Shown here piece after piece: positions 1-12,954 of a DNA stretch of 64,000 bases. Where the stretch lies: NCBI GenBank assembly GCA_963978545.1, contig OZ021726.1, positions 57,958,959-58,022,958 on the forward strand. Direction: 5' to 3'. The position numbers and the translations under genes are program-made. The number at the start of each line of letters is the position of its first letter. Within the stretch, counting starts at the first letter, position 1. The notes under the pieces are model-generated. The model did not search any database and was not told the origin of the DNA. It was given only the letters and a program-made list of their open reading frames with translations. Origin of the DNA: Linyphia triangularis. Its lineage: Eukaryota > Arthropoda > Arachnida > Araneae > Linyphiidae.

Positions 1-920
1 AATTTAAACATCATAGGTGAATATGTTCGGGAGGTATGCTGACCACAGACACACATACACACACACAGACAGCAGTGGTGTAATGTAAAATAAAAAGGTG
101 TGGGAACGCTATGTCGCCGTCGTTACAAGCGTATTTTTTTTTCTGTGTATGGGGGGGGGGGGGGAGAGTGAAACTTTAAATAGTTTTATAAATATTACTT
201 TAATAATCTCAAAACAGGTACCGTGCACCTCAAAAATTAAAAAAAATATATATATTGTGCGTTTCGACTTATTCTTTTATTCAAATAAATTTTTAAAACT
301 ATTAAGTTATATGGATTTTTAAACAATTTGCTTTGCACAACCCAATTTAAAAGATTATTTAGCACTTTATAAATGGATTATAAGACATTTTCAAACATAT
401 TATTGACGCAAATTTCAAAACAGATTTTTTACAACAATTTTCCAAAATGTCAGAGATGCCTTATATGCAATGGGTTCGGATAAATTCCAAGATTCTGTAG
501 ATCCTCGAAACTGTTTACAAAATGAATTAAAAATATTGCGATTGTTGCAGATGCCGATTGAGAGTTTTATAGCTTTTCTCCTTCTCAAAAAGAAAATGTA
601 GAGAAGTTCCTCTTGCTTGTGATGGACCCTTCCTTCCCTTTTCCGAATTTGCTCCATTAATAAAATAATTGAAAAATTAAAATCCATCAGTTGATTCCAA
701 ATTTCTTGATAAAATATTAAATTAGTGTACCATCTCAATCAACTCTATATGCTATATTTCAATGTAGACTTATTACTTGCCACACGTATAGATTTGCTTG
801 GGACATTCCTGTTTTGTTTTTTAATCTTATCCAGTTCGATTTTGTCATTTCGACAGTGGTGACAATAAAAGTCAAAAGTGGGTATGAATCGGAGGAGAAA
901 GCAAACTGCAAAATATATAT

Positions 921-1664
921 TGTTGCGTGGACGGGTTCGAAAGATTTGAAGCCAAAACAGATCAAAACTTGCAGAAATTTATTCCAATATAACTCTTCAC
1001 AGATTCCTTTACAACTCCAGAACTTTTCGTTCTAGTAGACTCAATACAGCTCTATACACAACAATAGAGCACAAACAGCAGTTAAACTTGACATACAACT
1101 GCTAAATCACCGCAAAAGACAATGCAATACAGTTCACTTTCGGAACTCTCTGAATGCTCTCTGAGAGACAGCTAACTCAGTATCTCAACTCAGTAATTTC
1201 AGTCAACTAATGGACTCAGCTAACTCACTGACTCAACTAAACTCCCCGCTCACTTGGCCGGTCTTATATAGGAAAGGCGAATCTTCGCGAAACTTCCAGA
1301 GTTAGAAATTTGGAGAATTTTCCAGATCGTAGTCGAAAAGTCCTATACATGTACATGGGGACCGAAAATGTCGCCAAATGGTCGCCAAGTATGGCAACAT
1401 TTGGCGATACTAATTAGTCTCCTTAACCGCTCTACCTCGCCAATGTGGCGAGATTGCTATTACCATAATGTTAAATGCCCTGCTTCTTGTAAAACTCGCT
1501 TCCCAGCGTTATCTCTGTAAAACTCGTTATCAAGCATTAAGACACATATTGCAGGGAAGCCAAATAACGAACTCTTGCACTGCCTTATGCGAAGTGTACA
1601 TAAATTTATCTTTTTACATAATTAACACTACGAAATATTTACAAATATACAAAAATTCGTAACA
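921..1664 (-). mobile_element. Probable solo LTR, retrotransposon on the minus strand
   Basis: The 744-bp block starts TGTTGCGTGG and ends CGTAACA on the plus strand, so on the minus strand it starts TGTTACG and ends GCAACA, the TG..CA termini of an LTR. It is flanked by ATAT on both sides, a possible 4-bp target duplication. On the minus strand a TATA-like CTATATAAG lies near 1266-1274 and an AATAAA signal near 975-980, in the order expected for U3, R and U5. The inverted words TCGCCAAATG (1371-1380) and CATTTGGCGA (1398-1407) lie in U3. No gag or pol lies next to it. A Ty3/Gypsy-type origin is likely but not proven. Confidence 0.55.
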
Positions 1665-4600
1665 ATATGATATTGCCATCAAAATCACTAGATTTTAAAA
1701 AAGATCGTGGACAACTTCCGCTCCTTACCGCCGCCACTGTATTTAGGGTTGATTTTTTTTTTTAACTCGGGGGAAAATGTTTTTTTTTAGGAACTGCTGC
1801 TACATTTTTGGACTAAACTCTAAAATAACGGTAAAAGTAAAAGCTTTCCCACTCTCAAACCGAAAAGAAATTTAATTTTGCATTTTAAAGTACATCTGAA
1901 TTACTTTCCTACTTCTTCACAGCCCAATTTCGATGTATTATACCCATTTACAAAACCATTTGCAGTTTTATATTAAGGGAAATCAAATATGCAGGACCGG
2001 CCTAAGAGTAAAATGATATGTGTGCAAAAATGAGTTTTGTCGCCCCTTACAATGAAAATGGGTCTAGAAAACCCTTCAAAAATGGTATAGATGCTTTATA
2101 TGGTATGTGAGCAAATTATTAAAATTTTAGAGTTTTTTGCACTAAATAACATTATTTTAAGTCAGGTTTTATTAAGGAACCCTCGGGATACTATTTTTTT
2201 TTTAATAAAATATGTAAATTGTGATAAAATTAATTTCATAGGAATTTAACAAAATACATATTATTAAAATTACTGATTTTTGCAACTCATTACTTTTTTA
2301 TAGTAGTCCTCTGCTTTTAGCGCAAGCCTTGGTTCCCTTTCGCAATCCTGAGTTATGAAAGGCTGCAATTCGGCTAATAGACAGTTCGGCAGTTCTGTCA
2401 AAACAACGTAGCGGAGCGCTTGAAGCCAGTCTCTTTACTGTACTTTCAAGCAACATTTTATCTGTTGAGCTAAACATATTCAAATTCACAAACAAACAAA
2501 CACACAAAAGCGAAGTTAATATAATGTATTTAAAAATCAATACTGTTTTGAACATTTTTCGTATTCAAACAAGTTATCAGTTTGATTTTCCCAATATCTG
2601 GCAATAAAATGAATATTTCCCAATATCTGGCAATAAAATAAATATTTCCCAATATCTGACAAAATATAAAAATGCTTAATTCCGCAATCTCAAAATACCT
2701 TAAAAGCTAATACAAAATATCAACTTGATCTTAACTATCTGGATTTTTAAAACCAACCACTTTGTGTCTTCCTCTGAAACGGATTCATTTCTTAGGTACG
2801 GTGAGAGCTTAACAAATAATTTATCAAATCGGTGTTATAAAAAAAAAAAAAAAAAAAATAAAAAAAAAAAATAAACGTTACATAACTTTTGTTGATAAAT
2901 CGGTTCGAGTTTCCGTTAAAATTAGAGGAGGAGAAACATTCTTCAAGGAAAGGGCGCAATGATCTGTATGTGCTAGGCCACAGTTTTGTTCTTTAAAAGT
3001 GTAGATAATTGTCGTGAATTTGTGTACCGAAATTTTTGTCCATATATATGACGAACTATACAAATTTGACTTCTGGAATTCATCCACTATTACAGATCAT
3101 TCTTTGAAGAGGATAATTGCCATTGAATGAATCTTAGCTAGACTTAAACATATGTTAGTTAATTTCTAATGAAGGAGAAATGGCCTTGTGTGGTTTGCTA
3201 CGTCTCTTTCAAGTGTTTTACAAAAACTAGAACTTGCTTGATCAGCTCTGAAGTTGTGGATTGCAGACGAAATCAAAGTTCTCAAGAAATAATTTTTTCG
3301 TTTACTTACTTGGCTTTTCGTTTAGTATCACATAAAGAGAAAAAAAATACAAATTAAAAAAAAAAAAAAAAATAATTAGATGAGGGAACGCCGTTCCGCC
3401 TTCTAAAAAGGTAAAGGATCGCCGTTCCCACGCATTTTCGCTCCACTGCACCCCTGACTGGCTGTATGAGCCGCCACTGCTAGTAAAAAGTATTAGTAAA
3501 GTAGCATAGTCCCCATGATGTCAGATGGAACTTGTTTAAGATAATGATGGACTAATTTTTTTAAGTATTTTTATAAAGTGACTTCCAATAGGCGTACAGC
3601 TACGAAATGTTCAACATAAAAGTAGATTTGGTCTTCTAGTTGTAAAAGTGACAAAATGAATGTGAAAATTTTAATTCGTTTTTTAATGAATTAAAAAAAA
3701 AAAAATGACTTCCAATTGGCGTAGGGCTCTGAAATTTGAAACATAAGTAGTTCTGGCCTTCTAATTTTGCTTTTCATTAACAGAATTTTTAAATATTATC
3801 AGAGAGGGAGGGGTTGTATTACTATATTAACAGGAGAAATTTTTTATTCCTCGACATGGGGAGTTATAATAATAATGGTTTACTTAGCAATTTACTAGCA
3901 AAGCAAGTCATGCGATCGTAGCCATGAGCCTTTCAGAAAGCAAAGCTTGCTTATGGTTGCGCAGCAATGAATTTGCGATCGAATCGGTGAACAAAGCTAT
4001 TTGTGCTTTGGTAGCATTGAACCTTTCAGTGAGTGAAGCAAGCCTGTGCGCATGGCGTAACAATGAAACGTTAAGGCAGCGAAGCGAGCTTGGACCTTTT
4101 AGCAGTCGAAGCTAGGCTATTTCTCGAAGCATAAAAAGCCATGACCAATACACGATTACGGGTTTTCACAACGCGTATTAGTTGAAAATATATTTTGAAA
4201 CATTTTTAAATAGTTCAAATTTAAAGCAAGTCTCAATATATGATGGTTTGCGCTTCCCACAATGCAACGTAATTCGAAGACTACATGATCAGATTATGAG
4301 TAAAACTATTTAAGTAGAAAAACGTGAAGTTTTTGTAAAAATAAAAAGTATTTCATTATTAATTTATTTATAGAAATGAAACACCTTTTTTTTTTGCCAA
4401 TATTAAGAGTACCAATACTTCAACTTTCTGTATCTATTTTTAAGTTGTATGACGTCATGCCTGAAAACAAACTGCATCAGCAAAACTGTTGAAATTCAGT
4501 TTCAATTTTTTATTTAATAAGTGCTTTTTCATAAATTGGAAAAAATGTTTTATAGGCTAATTTTTTGCTACTATTACCAATTTTTTATGGAATTTGGGTA

Positions 4601-5297
4601 ATTTTTCATTTGTTCAATATGTTGAGAAAACCAAACTAAATGTAATTTAATATCTTGATGCTTTCAAACTTCGACTTTGTAACCATTTATTTACCATGTT
4701 AGTTTAAGTATTTTCATTTTTTTATAGCGTGCATATTTTTTGGTTAAAAAAATTTAATTTTAAAATATTTAGTTACGTAAGTTTCTTGTGAAGAAGACAC
4801 GCCGTAGTAGTTATTTTTCGATTTACTAAGAATAAAAACCGTAACCGAAAGTTCTTACTTTTGTTCTCAATTCCGCTGCACGCTTGTATTAGGCGCTAAA
4901 TAAGCATGTGTTTGTGAAATCCGTTTTTACATTTTCAACAAAATGTTAAATTCATCTTTTCTAAGAGTGACTGATTATATTTATTTTCTGTACTAAGGGA
5001 ATAAGTTTTGCTGATTTATATCATTTTCTTGTGTGATTTGAAGATTTCGAGGAAAGTTGTGATCTACAATCGGGATTAGAAAACAACTGTAAACAAGGTG
5101 AAAACGTGTTTATTTTTATACTCTCTTGGAACCTTCCATATCTATTTTTTTTGCATTTCTAAATCTGGAAAGCAATTCTTTAGTTTAAAGGGAATTTTAA
5201 ATAATTTAATTTGTTTTCCTAAAACGATTAAGAGAGTACACTGCAACTTCTCAAATTTTTTACGATTTGGTTTTTCGGAATTAGTATCATTGAAATA
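1665..5297. other. Intergenic repeat-rich stretch upstream of the zinc-finger gene
   Basis: I see no convincing gene here. There are homopolymer A runs near 2840-2872 and 3356-3372 and a short tandem repeat at 2586-2666. A GC-richer island at 3905-4115 has a loosely repeated 'cctttcag...gaagcaagc' word and a short open frame, and is more likely a dispersed repeat than a gene. The promoter and 5' UTR of the downstream zinc-finger gene probably lie between about 4,800 and 5,297, but no clear TATA box or initiator stands out. Confidence 0.5.
2586..2666. repeat. Tandem repeat, 29-bp unit, about 2.8 copies
   Basis: The word CCCAATATCTG recurs at 2590, 2619 and 2648, a spacing of 29 bp. The first two copies are nearly identical (…GGCAATAAAATRAATA…) and the third is diverged. 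Confidence 0.85.
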
Positions 5298-7292
5298 ATG
5301 GTCATGGGCAGCGCTACTACGGAAGATTGCTCACAAAAAACTGTGAATGGTTTCTTTACTGAAGGTCATCAGATGCAACGTCCAACATTTTATCCTTGTA
5401 TTGACTGTGGACGTAAATTCACAAAACGTGCCTTGGAAGTGCATAAACAGTCATGCTCGGAAAACGAAAATTGCCAGTGTATGGTTTGTAAGATATCTAA
5501 AACAAAACTCTTGTTTAAGGAAGACTACATTCTCTTGGACACAACACAATCCAGTCCCAAAAAGTTAAAAACTGATAATCTATTCATGAATGAAAATCTG
5601 CATGATTTGTGGAAGACATCTTTTAAGCTCACAAATTCGCCAATTACTATGGGTAATGATTGTAAAATGAAGAAACCAATTACTTCTGTGAACATTTCTT
5701 TTGTTAACCAGCAGATGTATGTTTGTCCTGACATTCCTTGTTCTTCCAACTCTTCCATGGAAAATGAAATTAATGATCAAGCTGAAAATGCATTAACTTC
5801 TAACCAACACAATGAAAATGCACTATCAACTGATGAGAAAGAGGAAAATACATTGTCAATTGATGAGAAAATTGTAAATGCCTTATTAATTGATGAAAAA
5901 AGTGAAAATATGTTATCAATTGAGGATAAAAGTGAAAATGTGTTATCAATTGACGAGAAATGTGACAAAATGTTGACCACGGAAACGAAAAGTGAAAATG
6001 TGTTAACTTTTGATGAGAATAGTGAAAATACCCTGAGGATTGATGAGAAAAGTAAAAACTCTTCGATCACAGATAAGAAAAATGAAGTAATGCAAACTAA
6101 TGATAAAAATAAAAAGGTTTTAACTGCCTCTAATTCTCCAGAGTTTACAGAAACTCTTCATGATGGATTACCATGTAACCGCAAGCTATTTTGCATTATT
6201 TGCAAAAAACATATATTTTGGGAACGCTTTGGATCCCATGCTTTAGAACATACCGTAATGATCGATAATAATCGTCTGCGCTGCCCATTATGCAGTGACA
6301 GTCGCTCATCCCCAACATACTTCCTTATGCATTTTTACAGTCATATTACATCCCACCCATCGGACTGTTCCGAATGTCGTTGCGAACACCCAAAATGCCT
6401 TGATGGAGATTCAGCTCCCTTGTCTGAACATTGTTATGCAGAAAGTCTTGATCATCGTTGTTACATATGCCTCAAGTACTTTAGCCACTTCCAGACACTT
6501 GTTAATCACATGCGCCTTCATTCGAAAGAAATGCCTTTTTCTTGCTCTGAATGTCCACGGTCTTTCCGCCAAATTGGGAATCTTCAGCGTCATATGACTA
6601 CCCATCGTGGTGAGCGGCCTCACAAGTGCATCAAGTGTAGTCGTTCTTTTGCGGACCCAGCAACCCTGCGGAACCACGTTCGGGTTCACACAAAAGAAAC
6701 TCCTTATGTCTGCACAACTTGCAACCGTGGTTTTTCACAAGTAGGGAATCTCAAGCGACACATGGCGTTGCATGTGCAGAAAAAGGCGCAGGATGTCTAT
6801 GTGAAAATTATCGGCGATCAAAAAGGAGTCCTTGTGCGAGAAATTATAGAATATGGTGATGATACTGCTTCTGCAGAATCTGAACCCATTTTACCTCAAC
6901 ACAGCATATCAAATTCCACAAATGAAGTTGATGAGATTTCTGAGGGATCCAGCGATGCAGCAGCTTCAAGCAGCACGTCCGAAGTAAATGCAGAAGGGAA
7001 ATCCTCCAGGAATGGTGGAAAGCGTAGAAAAAAGAGTGAAAATTTTGACTTGCATGTGTGCTGTGAATGTGGAAAGAGGTACACATGGAAGCATGATCTT
7101 GAAATTCATTTCCGAACTCACACTGGTGAGAAACCTTACAGGTGTGACATCTGTGATAAGCGGTTTGCCCAGAGTGGGGCAGTACGCATTCACAGAATCC
7201 GACACCATGCTACTGCTGCACAGATTAGGGAAAGAATGAATAAGGGTCTTATAAGGAGTGAGTTGAAAGCCAAACAGAAATATGGATGTTGA
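5298..7292 (+). CDS. C2H2 zinc-finger protein with C2HC finger and acidic tandem repeat
   Basis: This single-exon frame encodes 664 residues. The ATG has a favourable context (A at -3, G at +4). Near residues 34-53 is a C2HC-type finger (CIDCGRKF…H…C). Residues about 163-275 form an acidic linker of roughly eleven 10-residue repeats of the type ENxLSIDEKS. Degenerate C2H2-like segments follow, then four consecutive classical fingers starting with CYICLKYFSHF, CSECPRSFRQI, CIKCSRSFADP and CTTCNRGFSQV. An acidic serine-rich spacer and two more fingers (CCECGKRYTWK, CDICDKRFAQS) joined by a TGEKPY linker complete the protein. Known family behaviour suggests a nuclear DNA-binding regulator, but I cannot identify an orthologue or target. 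The lack of introns beside a 21-exon neighbour is notable. An upstream non-coding exon is possible. Confidence 0.9.
   Translation: MVMGSATTEDCSQKTVNGFFTEGHQMQRPTFYPCIDCGRKFTKRALEVHKQSCSENENCQCMVCKISKTKLLFKEDYILLDTTQSSPKKLKTDNLFMNENLHDLWKTSFKLTNSPITMGNDCKMKKPITSVNISFVNQQMYVCPDIPCSSNSSMENEINDQAENALTSNQHNENALSTDEKEENTLSIDEKIVNALLIDEKSENMLSIEDKSENVLSIDEKCDKMLTTETKSENVLTFDENSENTLRIDEKSKNSSITDKKNEVMQTNDKNKKVLTASNSPEFTETLHDGLPCNRKLFCIICKKHIFWERFGSHALEHTVMIDNNRLRCPLCSDSRSSPTYFLMHFYSHITSHPSDCSECRCEHPKCLDGDSAPLSEHCYAESLDHRCYICLKYFSHFQTLVNHMRLHSKEMPFSCSECPRSFRQIGNLQRHMTTHRGERPHKCIKCSRSFADPATLRNHVRVHTKETPYVCTTCNRGFSQVGNLKRHMALHVQKKAQDVYVKIIGDQKGVLVREIIEYGDDTASAESEPILPQHSISNSTNEVDEISEGSSDAAASSSTSEVNAEGKSSRNGGKRRKKSENFDLHVCCECGKRYTWKHDLEIHFRTHTGEKPYRCDICDKRFAQSGAVRIHRIRHHATAAQIRERMNKGLIRSELKAKQKYGC
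5784..6125 (+). repeat. Coding minisatellite, 30-bp unit, in the zinc-finger gene
   Basis: About eleven in-frame copies of a 30-nt unit encode the decapeptide consensus ENxLSIDEKS. The central copies are closest to consensus and the outer ones diverged, as expected for growth by slippage or unequal exchange followed by decay at the edges. The product is strongly acidic and probably disordered. Confidence 0.85.
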
Positions 7293-8148
7293 AACTGATT
7301 GGCTCTTAAACTTTAATAATAATAAGCAATGTTCACTTAGTTAATATTCAAAGCTCAACTGTACAGGTTAATTGTAGAAGAGACATTTCTTGTGTTGGTG
7401 GTATTTAGAATATTGCTATTGGCTTCCTGACTCATAAAATTTTTCTGATGTTGCTGTTGAATATTGGTTGTTAATAGCTCCACCAACTTTGTTGTAAATT
7501 TTGTGTTACATCCATGTTTAATAATCTATTTTCAAACTTTGCTGTATGTTCAATAATTGTTGACTGATTCCTGTGTGAATGAATATTATCAGAATAATTT
7601 TTCATTCCTACATTGGATGTAAAGCCATTTTGATTTTAAAATAGTCTTTAGGTATTTATTTTAAATGCACTTGATTAATTTACATTTTATTAAGAAAAAA
7701 TTGCTGTTCCTTTATCATATTTTGTGGCCAAAAATTGCTTTTGGAAAATAACTTGTAATTTACAATTAATATGAAATTAAAATATACAACCAAACATTAC
7801 ACTCCAATTTTCTAATTTTGTTTACTCAATTTTAGAAAGTGATTAAATTTTTATTTTGTATTTTTGCTCAATATTTTTTGTTGATCACGCTGTTGTTTAT
7901 TTTCTTGAAAATATCCCTTTAATAATTTAAAGTTTTCTCTTATTATTCATCAGATAGTATTACTGAAACAGTGTTTTCTTCGAGTGCGGATTGAATGTTG
8001 TAATGTGTGAGAGTTGCATGTAGATATAATACAGTTATTGAAAATGATAGAGAAATTTCTGACAATTAGTGGCATCCTTTACTAATTTAATTGTTGTTTT
8101 AAGTGCATGTTATTTTAAAAAAAAGTGGGAAAATGTCTGAAAGCAAAA

Positions 8149-8154
8149 AATAAA
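8149..8154 (+). promoter_or_regulatory. Candidate polyadenylation signal of the zinc-finger gene
   Basis: AATAAA lies about 860 nt after the stop codon. In DNA this AT-rich such hexamers are common, so use of this one is a guess. Confidence 0.3.
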
Positions 8155-11100
8155 ACATTTTAAAAATTGTGTAACTTTTTTTAAAGGATTCTAACATGAA
8201 ATTTGAGATGTAAAATTTATGACTTTTATTTATTATTTTTACTTTTGTTTGAATGTTATTGTATTAATATTAAAAAATATCATTATTATAATGATAAAAA
8301 CTGGCTTTAAATCCAAGGGGAAAAAAATTGATTTACATGGTTTATTCTAAATGGGCTTTTGTTGACCTTATAAAATTATTATTGAAGTGCATTGATTTTT
8401 TTTATCTATTTATTGAAATTTGCTATTCTTCATTACCAATCATATTAATATATATTTTCTTTATTGACTGATTTAGTTGTAAAACACCAAAAAATATGAA
8501 ATTGTGTTACATATTATGCATGCTAATTTATTGTATTCTTATTTAATAATAGACGATAATACTGAGTATTTGAAGATAATTGAACTGCATGTAATGATAG
8601 TTTTGACTCAAAACTATGGTTTCTGTGATTGTATGGACAGCTAGCTAAAAGTGTTGTATTATACAACTGAACATGTGGAATTTCCCCTAATCAACCTCCC
8701 TTGTTATGATGTCTTGATCAACCATGTGTCATTTGATAATTGTATTAAGTACACCTTTGTGTATACTTTATGATGCAGTAAAAATGGCTTTTAAGCTATA
8801 AAAAAAAAGGAATATGCATGTATTTTCTTATATTTTTAAATGAATGTTCTTGCTAATTGATGATCCTTGATACCAATTTTAGTTTGATTGATAAAGAGAT
8901 GTTAACGTTTGATGCTTCATGTCTTCTGCAAAAACACAATCCATTCCTATGCTTCAACTGAGGTTATATATAATGGGATCTTCCCAAACAGAATTACTTT
9001 GGTCTCTCCCAGAAAGCTCATTGTCCTTTTTTTTTTTTTTTATTATTAAATCTTGGAGATTCATTATTGCACTTCATTATAACCTTGCTATATTATTAAG
9101 ATGAAAGAACTTGTAAATTTATGTTAAACCGAAACAAAATCAGTTTCAATTTTCAAGGTTAAAAAAAATTTCTAAGCTAATTTATTACGATAGATATTTT
9201 CTTTAATTTCATTCTTTTCGTTTCTATTTATGCTTGCTAAAGAGATTTTGTTTTTCAGAGAATTATGGCAAAATAATTTATCGAGTCAGCTTCGTGGGAA
9301 ATAAACTAGTTTTTCCTAGTCTAATAAAGTTTATCCAATTCTATAAACTAGTTTGGTTTTAAAAAAAATTGTTTAGCCTTTTGTGCTTATTTGTGTAGAC
9401 ATATAAATTATATTTCAATTGAATATTCCTTGTGTATCTAAGGATACATGCATTAAAATTCTCTCACTCAAATGTATGCATTGTAATTTCAAATATGAAT
9501 AGTGAATCTATAATTTAATTATCAAATAACTTTATTTAATAAAGCAGTCTATAAATTAATGCATAGGATAATTATGTATAAATAATGCATAAAAATATGA
9601 AAGTGAAGTAATAAGCTGTAAATTCAGAATATAATTAGATTTAATAACTCAAATCTTTCATATTCACTTAAAAAATGTAGAAGAAAACCTTAAGTAAGTA
9701 ACATTTGAAATGCATGGAGCAATATACATATAAAATTCTGCAATAGAAAGTGATGAGGTAAATTAAGTGAATATTCCATACTTTCAAAAGAAATTAATGT
9801 CCTTGAGTAATTTTCAAATAATTACATAGGAATTTCCATCTCAAAATATGTAGCATGAAATCGCGTAATTTTCACACCTTTGATTTCAGTATTTAAGAAA
9901 TCGGGTTGGTTTTCAAAATATGAAAATGAATGAGCCAATTTTGAGTGATAACCCATTTCATTTTTCATAAAATGCTTTTCAAACTACCTTAAGGATCTAA
10001 AATAATCTTGTTATTGATTGTGAAAACAAACGAATTAACCAAATGTATAAATAGAAATAATACTAACAAGCTGTCAGAGCTACATTTATTAACTTTTACA
10101 GAAGACTAACTATACAGGAAAGTAAATAATATTATGTTTCCCATTGGATGACTTTTTGTTCCAAAAACGTAATAAGTCTTAAAAAAATGCATGCATTTTC
10201 CTCGTTGGATGCAAATTCTTTAACGTTTATGAAATGTAACTATAGGAGGTTAAATATTTATGTGTAAAATTACTAGTTGTAATATGAACAATACAATGCT
10301 TAATTTTGTATTTAAATGTTCCTAAATTTGAAGATGGTTAAGTGACATTTAAATAGTTTTATTTATGTAATGGAAAAGTAAGTAGAATTTGGTTTTTCCA
10401 TATGTATCATTTGTTACAGTGATTTTTTATTCTTTGTCAGTATTTTTATTAGATTTTTTTACACCAACTAAGTTTAAAAGAGAACATCTTTTTAAACAGT
10501 GTTTTGCATTTTAATTACAGTTGTTGGAAAATAAAATTGTGATTTAGGAAATTCATATATTTATATAATTTTGAAAAAATTCAATCATACATTTTAAAAT
10601 AAAAAAATAATGAATTTTTTAAATTGCAACTCAAGGGCTTTCATATTAATAGTCAATTGTTTTATCTATTAAGATGCTTTTTAAATATGAATTTTCATTT
10701 TACATTTATAATTGTGTATACAACTTTTCAAATAATATTTATGGAGTGCGACTTTACAAGGAACTGTTCATTTTAAATTATTATTTCCTTAACATTCTTA
10801 AAAGTTTCTATCATATTTATTCAGGGAATTGTGACTTAAAAGTTGTTCAAGTTACTTAGTTTCTAAAAAACATGATTATTGTATTTGGAATCCCAATTTG
10901 TATATAATTTTTTTCTGGTGATTCTTGTATGTTGTAATTTATGAATATGTATTTATTTTAATTTTCACTAAATAAGCAATAATTGATTGCTTATTTTCAC
11001 TATCCTTTGTAGTGCTACTATTTTATAGCCTGTTACACTTAAAATGAAAGTTTTTACTCTTGCCATTTATTCATTTTGAACAAAAGAAGGCTTTCTTTTT

Positions 11101-12609
11101 AAATAGACCGAGATGCAACTACAAGGTTTGGTATCTTTTTGAACTATTTACAGAATGCAGAACCATAGTGCAGGCAAAGAATATACAGGTCTTCTGGAGA
11201 AAATAATGGCTAATAAATTGAATTAAAACCCATAACTTAACGTCATAAATTGCCGAATCAGTTTTATGTTCAATAAAGTACTAAAATTTTAGCTGCCTCT
11301 CAGTCTGGTATCAAATTGTTGTCTTGGAGGTTTACAAATAAGAGCTGACTACATTTCAAAATGAAACACTGTAGACTGTTTACAAAAAAGGATTTTTTTT
11401 GTCAGCCAGTTTTTTAATATGTTTATCATTACTCTTTGACTAGTCTTCCAAAACTATGCAAATCTTAATAATGTGATTAAATAAAAATAAATGCCTTGAT
11501 TTCTTCTGATACCTAAATATGCAAGTATTTTGAATCTACTAACAAATCTATTGTAAAGTGTAAGTAGAACTTTTCTATCAGTTATTTTAGAAATACCTTA
11601 AGCCACTTTTAGTTTTTCAAAACTTATTTCAAATGACTTAAGGAGTTTCTTAAATAATGAGTTCACTTGTGCTTAGTTATTGTATTTTCTTAAAAGTAGT
11701 TATGTTATTTGCACTTATGCTCCTTTTAATAATTATTCTTATTTTTGGTAATGTGTATATATACCACACACACATGATTATTGTTCCATTTATTATTGCT
11801 GCATTGTATGTATTACAAAATATGGTTATATCCATTATAAACCAAATTTTTTTTCCGGTGAAGTGGAAACTCAATGGTTTGTAAACTTTGAATTTTTTGT
11901 AATAATTTAATGGTTTTTATATTCTACTATAATAGAGTTGAAGTTGAAAAATACAATGTTTGAACATTTCAATTTTAAAATATTAAACTGAATTGCTGAA
12001 TTAAGTTTTCAGTTTTACAACTATTGAGATTTTAACAAAATGTAAGTATTGGAAGTTTTTAAAATAAACTTCAACTTACAAAGAGCTTACTTTGTTTTAT
12101 TTATTAGCTAAAGTAAATCTAAGTTAAAAAAAAAAAAAACTTGTCATTGCACCCAAATCAAATATTTTTTTTTTTTTATTCTTCATTTTTGAATAAGTAA
12201 TTAGTGTTTTCAGGATTTAATAGTGTAAATGATACAGTTTCTTCATAATTGTAAGAGATGAATGTAAATCCATTAATATAGTTAATGAACTTAAAGATTA
12301 TTGAGCCATTTATGAAAGTTTTTTCTAAACAAACATGCACTTCTTATATTCTAATAATCCTGTAATTGTTAATAGCAGTCAATTTTATTTTAGAAAATTA
12401 GATTTTGTTGGACTATTATGGAAAATCATTTCGTTACTAATGTTTGTTTGCAATTTCAATTCTTTTTTTGTATTTTTTTTCTGATATCTCAAATGAATAT
12501 GCTGTATCATTGCTCAGGGTTTAAACAGATATTTTCTTCTATATTGTTTGACCGCAGTAATATAACTAAATATTTTAAAAGTCAAGTTGTTTGTACGAAT
12601 GATCTTTTA

Positions 12610-12646
12610 AGTTGCATTCTTGGAGTACAACTCCAAGAATGCAACT
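12610..12646. repeat. Perfect inverted repeat, 17-bp arms, 3-nt loop
   Basis: The left arm AGTTGCATTCTTGGAGT (12610-12626) and the right arm ACTCCAAGAATGCAACT (12630-12646) are exact reverse complements around ACA. The arms are less AT-rich than their surroundings. Confidence 0.9.
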
Positions 12647-12954
12647 CCAACGCCATTGAAAGATTAAATCACCTGTATGTAATAAAAATACTACTGTTTC
12701 CTATTTATTTTTGATTGACTTTTCTGTTGTCTATATGTTTTTAACTAGTATATGAATTGTTATTTTAATGGTATGCTTCAAATAAACTCTGTAGACAAGC
12801 TATTGATAGCAATTGTAAATGAATGGGCATTTATATGTATGTTATAAAAATAATAAATGGTTTTGTTTTGAATTTACTCTTTATACACATTAAACACTAT
12901 TTTTAAGAAACATATTTTGGTTTTTGAATTGTGATTTTGCAAACATCCAAATTA

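Larger units (their letters stand above)
73..3456. mobile_element. Candidate degraded DNA transposon with inverted ends
   Basis: The left end begins CAGTGGTGTAATG and runs to a GTGGGAACG word near 104-112. The reverse complement of the right end begins CAGGGGTGCAGTGG and reaches the same GTGGGAACG word after a similar distance, so the two ends form an imperfect inverted repeat of about 40 bp. I find no target-site duplication outside the ends, so they may belong to different copies. A probable solo LTR (921-1664) lies inside. No transposase reading frame is visible. Confidence 0.35.
7293..12950. other. AT-rich stretch: 3' UTR then intergenic
   Basis: The proximal part is probably the 3' UTR of the zinc-finger gene, with an AATAAA signal at 8149-8154 among several later ones. 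The remainder is very AT-rich with homopolymer tracts and no reading frame that looks coding. A perfect 17-bp hairpin lies at 12610-12646. Confidence 0.5.

Noticed and set aside
2840..2872. Processed pseudogene or LINE tail from the long A run
   Set aside because: No coding or LINE-like sequence precedes it on either strand, and such runs are frequent throughout the window.
1729..3481. hAT-type ends from two CCGCCACTG words (1733 and 3472)
   Set aside because: Both words have the same orientation and there are no matching 8-bp duplications, so they do not define an element.
3905..4115. Small gene on the + strand with a 63-codon frame
   Set aside because: The segment consists of loosely repeated words, lacks splice context and recognisable motifs, and fits a dispersed repeat better.
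5777..6070. Minus-strand frame of about 97 codons opposite the zinc-finger gene
   Set aside because: It mirrors the 30-nt coding minisatellite and has no independent support.
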